A DNA stretch of 35,722 nt from UBA6168 sp964573725 (GTDB lineage: Bacteria; Bacteroidota; Bacteroidia; Chitinophagales; Saprospiraceae). The notes beneath the pieces are model-generated. The model was not told the DNA's origin, ran no database searches, and saw only the letters and a program-made list of their open reading frames with translations. Where the stretch lies: positions 1-35,722 of the forward strand of contig CAZNLJ010000045.1 of the NCBI GenBank assembly GCA_964573725.1. Reading direction: 5' to 3'. This document shows positions 34,121 through 35,722 of this stretch, piece by piece (position 1 is the first letter of the stretch; each line of letters opens with the position of its first letter). The position numbers and the translations under genes were made by a program.

Positions 34121-34212
34121 TTCGACAATTTGACAATTTGACTATTTAGTTTTTTTGATTCTGAGGGCTGGAAGGTGGGTCGTGATACCGGGCTGTCGCC
34201 CGGGAAGCCCAG

Positions 34213-34229
34213 CGACCGCGAAGCGGTCG
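34213..34229 (+). other. Hairpin downstream of VR2 (GAA loop)
   Basis: Identical to the structure after VR1: a 7-bp stem CGACCGC/GCGGTCG with a GAA loop, followed by AAAATTTTTT. The preceding small stem is one pair longer here (CCGGGC/GCCCGG), because the A/G difference in the 3' flank restores pairing. It may act as DGR cruciform, terminator or both. Confidence 0.6.
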
Positions 34230-34237
34230 AAAATTTT

Positions 34238-34772
34238 TTAAAAAAATGGGTATGCCGGAACTATCGGCACAAAAAAATGGCAAGCGGATTCGGATCTTCA
34301 ACAGCGGCTCGGGTTGGATGGTATGTGGAAGCGTGATTTACGGCTGCGCCGAGGCAAGCCTCTCCGCAAAGGCGGCCCCGGTGAAAGATGCGGGCAGGAT
34401 GGTGGTCGGGATCGGGCTTCCGTCAATCGCCGCTTCGGTATCCGGCGTCACTTCCGGAACTGCCACATCCGGAGCCGGATATCGTACCGGGGCGATTGTC
34501 GCTCCGCTACCCTGTGTTTACCCGGGCCGGTATATCTACACCCGATGATTGCCAGCATCCGGCGCGAATGCCTGGCATCCCGACCGACGTGGGCGGTGTA
34601 GGACCGGAACCGGTGCCGCCCGGCCGGGCCGGCGGATAAGTTCCGCCCGATTCGACCTTGGCGACTTTGATGCTACCGGTTGCGCCTGACAATTCTCCTT
34701 ATTTTGCCATTGGATAGGTACAAAGGCCATGTCACCCTGTCCGTTGGCCCTTTGCAGGAAAAAGACCAAGTC
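34238..34772. other. Intergenic region of about 530 bases
   Basis: A plus-strand open frame (34247-34548) shows no family features and an unusual Ala/Gly/Ser-rich composition, so I do not call it a gene. Nothing else is recognisable up to the LytTR regulator start at 34773. Confidence 0.35.
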
Positions 34773-35537
34773 ATGAAGTCCAGGAACCCAAAATATGCCG
34801 TCCTGGTGATCGACGAAGAGGCGGCCTCGCGGGAACGGCTCTGTACACTGCTGGAAATCCATGCGCCCGATTTCCGGGTGGCTGCTTCCTTCACCAGTAT
34901 GGCGGAAGCGAAGCCCGCTTTGGCGAGAGTCCGACCTGCGCTGGTTTTTTATTCCGTCGAGCAGCATTGCCGGCCCGACCCGGAACTGCGGTAGACCCTG
35001 CGATCGATGGATTTCCAGGTAATCCTCACCAGCAGCAGCGGGGCGAACGTTTTTGAAGCGTTCAAAATCGGTGCCTTGGATCTGCTGCTCAAGCCCATCG
35101 ACCAGGACGACCTGGCGAATGCCTTGGCCCGCTTCCGACGGTACCGGCCACCCACCCACCCGGATGACCTGCGCGTATCCGTCAACCGGCTCCCGTCGCG
35201 CCCAACCATGCTCCAACCTACCCGAAAATTGATGTTGCCCATCCAGGATTCCACGCTGTTCCTGAACGTCGCGGACATCCTGTTCATCCGGGGGAAGAAA
35301 AACCAAACCACCCTCCATTTCAAGGACGACGAGACATTGACGACATCCAGGAACTTACGGTATTTTGAACAGCTACTGCCCGACCATTTGTTTTTTCGCG
35401 TCCACTCCACCTGTCTGGTCAACTTGACGGAGATATCGGAATACTCCAGAAAGGAGGGCGGCAAATTGATCTTATCGAACGGGGAAAGAATCCGAATCTC
35501 CCGGCTTAGAAGATCGAAGTTGTATAAATTGTTCTGA
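34773..35537 (+). pseudogene. LytTR-type response regulator with in-frame TAG and degenerate receiver
   Basis: From ATG 34773 (MKSRNPKYAVLVIDEEAASRERL) the frame encodes the first half of a receiver domain, then meets TAG at 34992-34994 (codon 74). The same frame continues with DFQVILTSSSGANVFEAFKIGALDLLLKPID, the second half of a receiver, and a complete LytTR DNA-binding domain (about 35215-35537: KLMLPIQDSTLFLNVADILFIRGKKN, then FFRVHSTCLVNLTEI). The usual phosphoacceptor motif LVFLDIEMP reads LVFYSVEQH, so the Asp is lost. The gene is either a pseudogene or now expressed from an internal start such as ATG 35007, giving a 176-residue protein with the intact DNA-binding domain. No sensor kinase neighbour is seen. 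Confidence 0.8.
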
Positions 35538-35599
35538 AGTGCGAAATGACCGGCGGAGCCGTTTCTTGATGCGCCATGGCCCTGGGGAAGGGTAGCTTG

Positions 35600-35722
35600 G
35601 GTGTCGTGTTTTCTTTATTTTTCCCTATTCGGCCACGGCGTTGAAAACATGAGTCTGGAAGGGGGGGATATGTTGCTTTCAGGACCGGGATTTCCATATG
35701 ATTTGAAGGATGGACTGGGATG
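35600..35722 (-). repeat. Inverted copy of the minisatellite/leader repeat at the window end
   Basis: Read on the minus strand, the last about 120 bases repeat the segment at 30478-30600: CATCCCAGTCCATCCTTCAA, ATCATATGGAAATCC, then CCCCCCCTTCCAGAC, GTTTTCAACG and GTGGCCG. The two copies face each other and enclose the second FISUMP gene and the LytTR gene. The repeat continues past the window. Confidence 0.8.

Larger units (their letters stand above)
33787..34237 (+). repeat. Long direct repeat, copy B (partner 29167-29617)
   Basis: The block is collinear with copy A across the end of the FISUMP domain, the stop codon and about 117 bases of 3' flank. The stop is TAA here and TGA in copy A. 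Identity is complete over 33787-33946 and 34077-34118, with heavy divergence only in between. Confidence 0.95.

Noticed and set aside
34247..34548. Possible 100-residue plus-strand gene after the second FISUMP gene
   Set aside because: No motif, odd composition, and it starts directly after the hairpin/terminator of the previous gene.

Overview
The window looks like a chromosomal segment from a fairly GC-rich member of the Bacteroidota, probably a Saprospiria- or Chitinophagia-like lineage. The grounds are a PorP/SprF-type protein next to a giant PKD/SprB adhesin with a type B sorting domain of the type IX secretion system (T9SS), a second protein with a T9SS type A tail, a hybrid two-component sensor/AraC protein, FISUMP-domain surface proteins, and several matches to the Bacteroidota -7 promoter element TAnnTTTG. 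Placement below phylum is inference. Three runs of exactly 100 N (3094-3193, 30359-30458, 32144-32243) are scaffold gaps of unknown true length. Two of them sit inside repeats.

Layout. Positions 1-3402 hold a partial AAA-ATPase-like/PD-(D/E)XK gene, a minus-strand group (lipoprotein, DUF2147 protein, outer-membrane barrel) and a gap-broken PD-(D/E)XK transposase-family gene. Positions 3528-7706 are one long hybrid sensor kinase/response regulator/AraC gene. From 7954 to 15562 come a divergent YrdC-like protein, a RelE-like/UvrD helicase/ankyrin fusion, a secreted MORN-caspase protein, a NIF3-family metal protein and a coiled-coil zinc-ribbon protein. After about 1 kb without a convincing gene come a secreted cyanophycinase-like protein, a methyltransferase, the giant PKD/SprB adhesin and its PorP/SprF partner. 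A decayed GH65 gene and an alpha-carbonic anhydrase lipoprotein follow.

The last 8 kb (27.5-35.7 kb) is an accessory, repeat-rich region. It has two FISUMP-domain surface-protein genes, a 59-bp minisatellite, a truncated IS3-family transposase, a diverged leader repeat upstream of each FISUMP gene, a broken LytTR regulator and an inverted copy of the minisatellite at the window end.

The most exciting signal is at the 3' ends of the two FISUMP genes. Two blocks align without indels for about 450 bp. Their flanks are identical or nearly so, but a 130-bp stretch (29327-29456 versus 33947-34076) carries 30 substitutions. By my count 29 of these fall at codon positions 1 or 2, mostly in NNC codons, and A is one of the two bases at 23 of the 30 sites. 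This is what adenine-directed mutagenesis of AAC codons by a diversity-generating retroelement (DGR) should leave. Both genes also share a downstream hairpin with a GAA loop. I found no reverse transcriptase or template repeat here, so these would be targets of a DGR encoded elsewhere or hidden in a gap.
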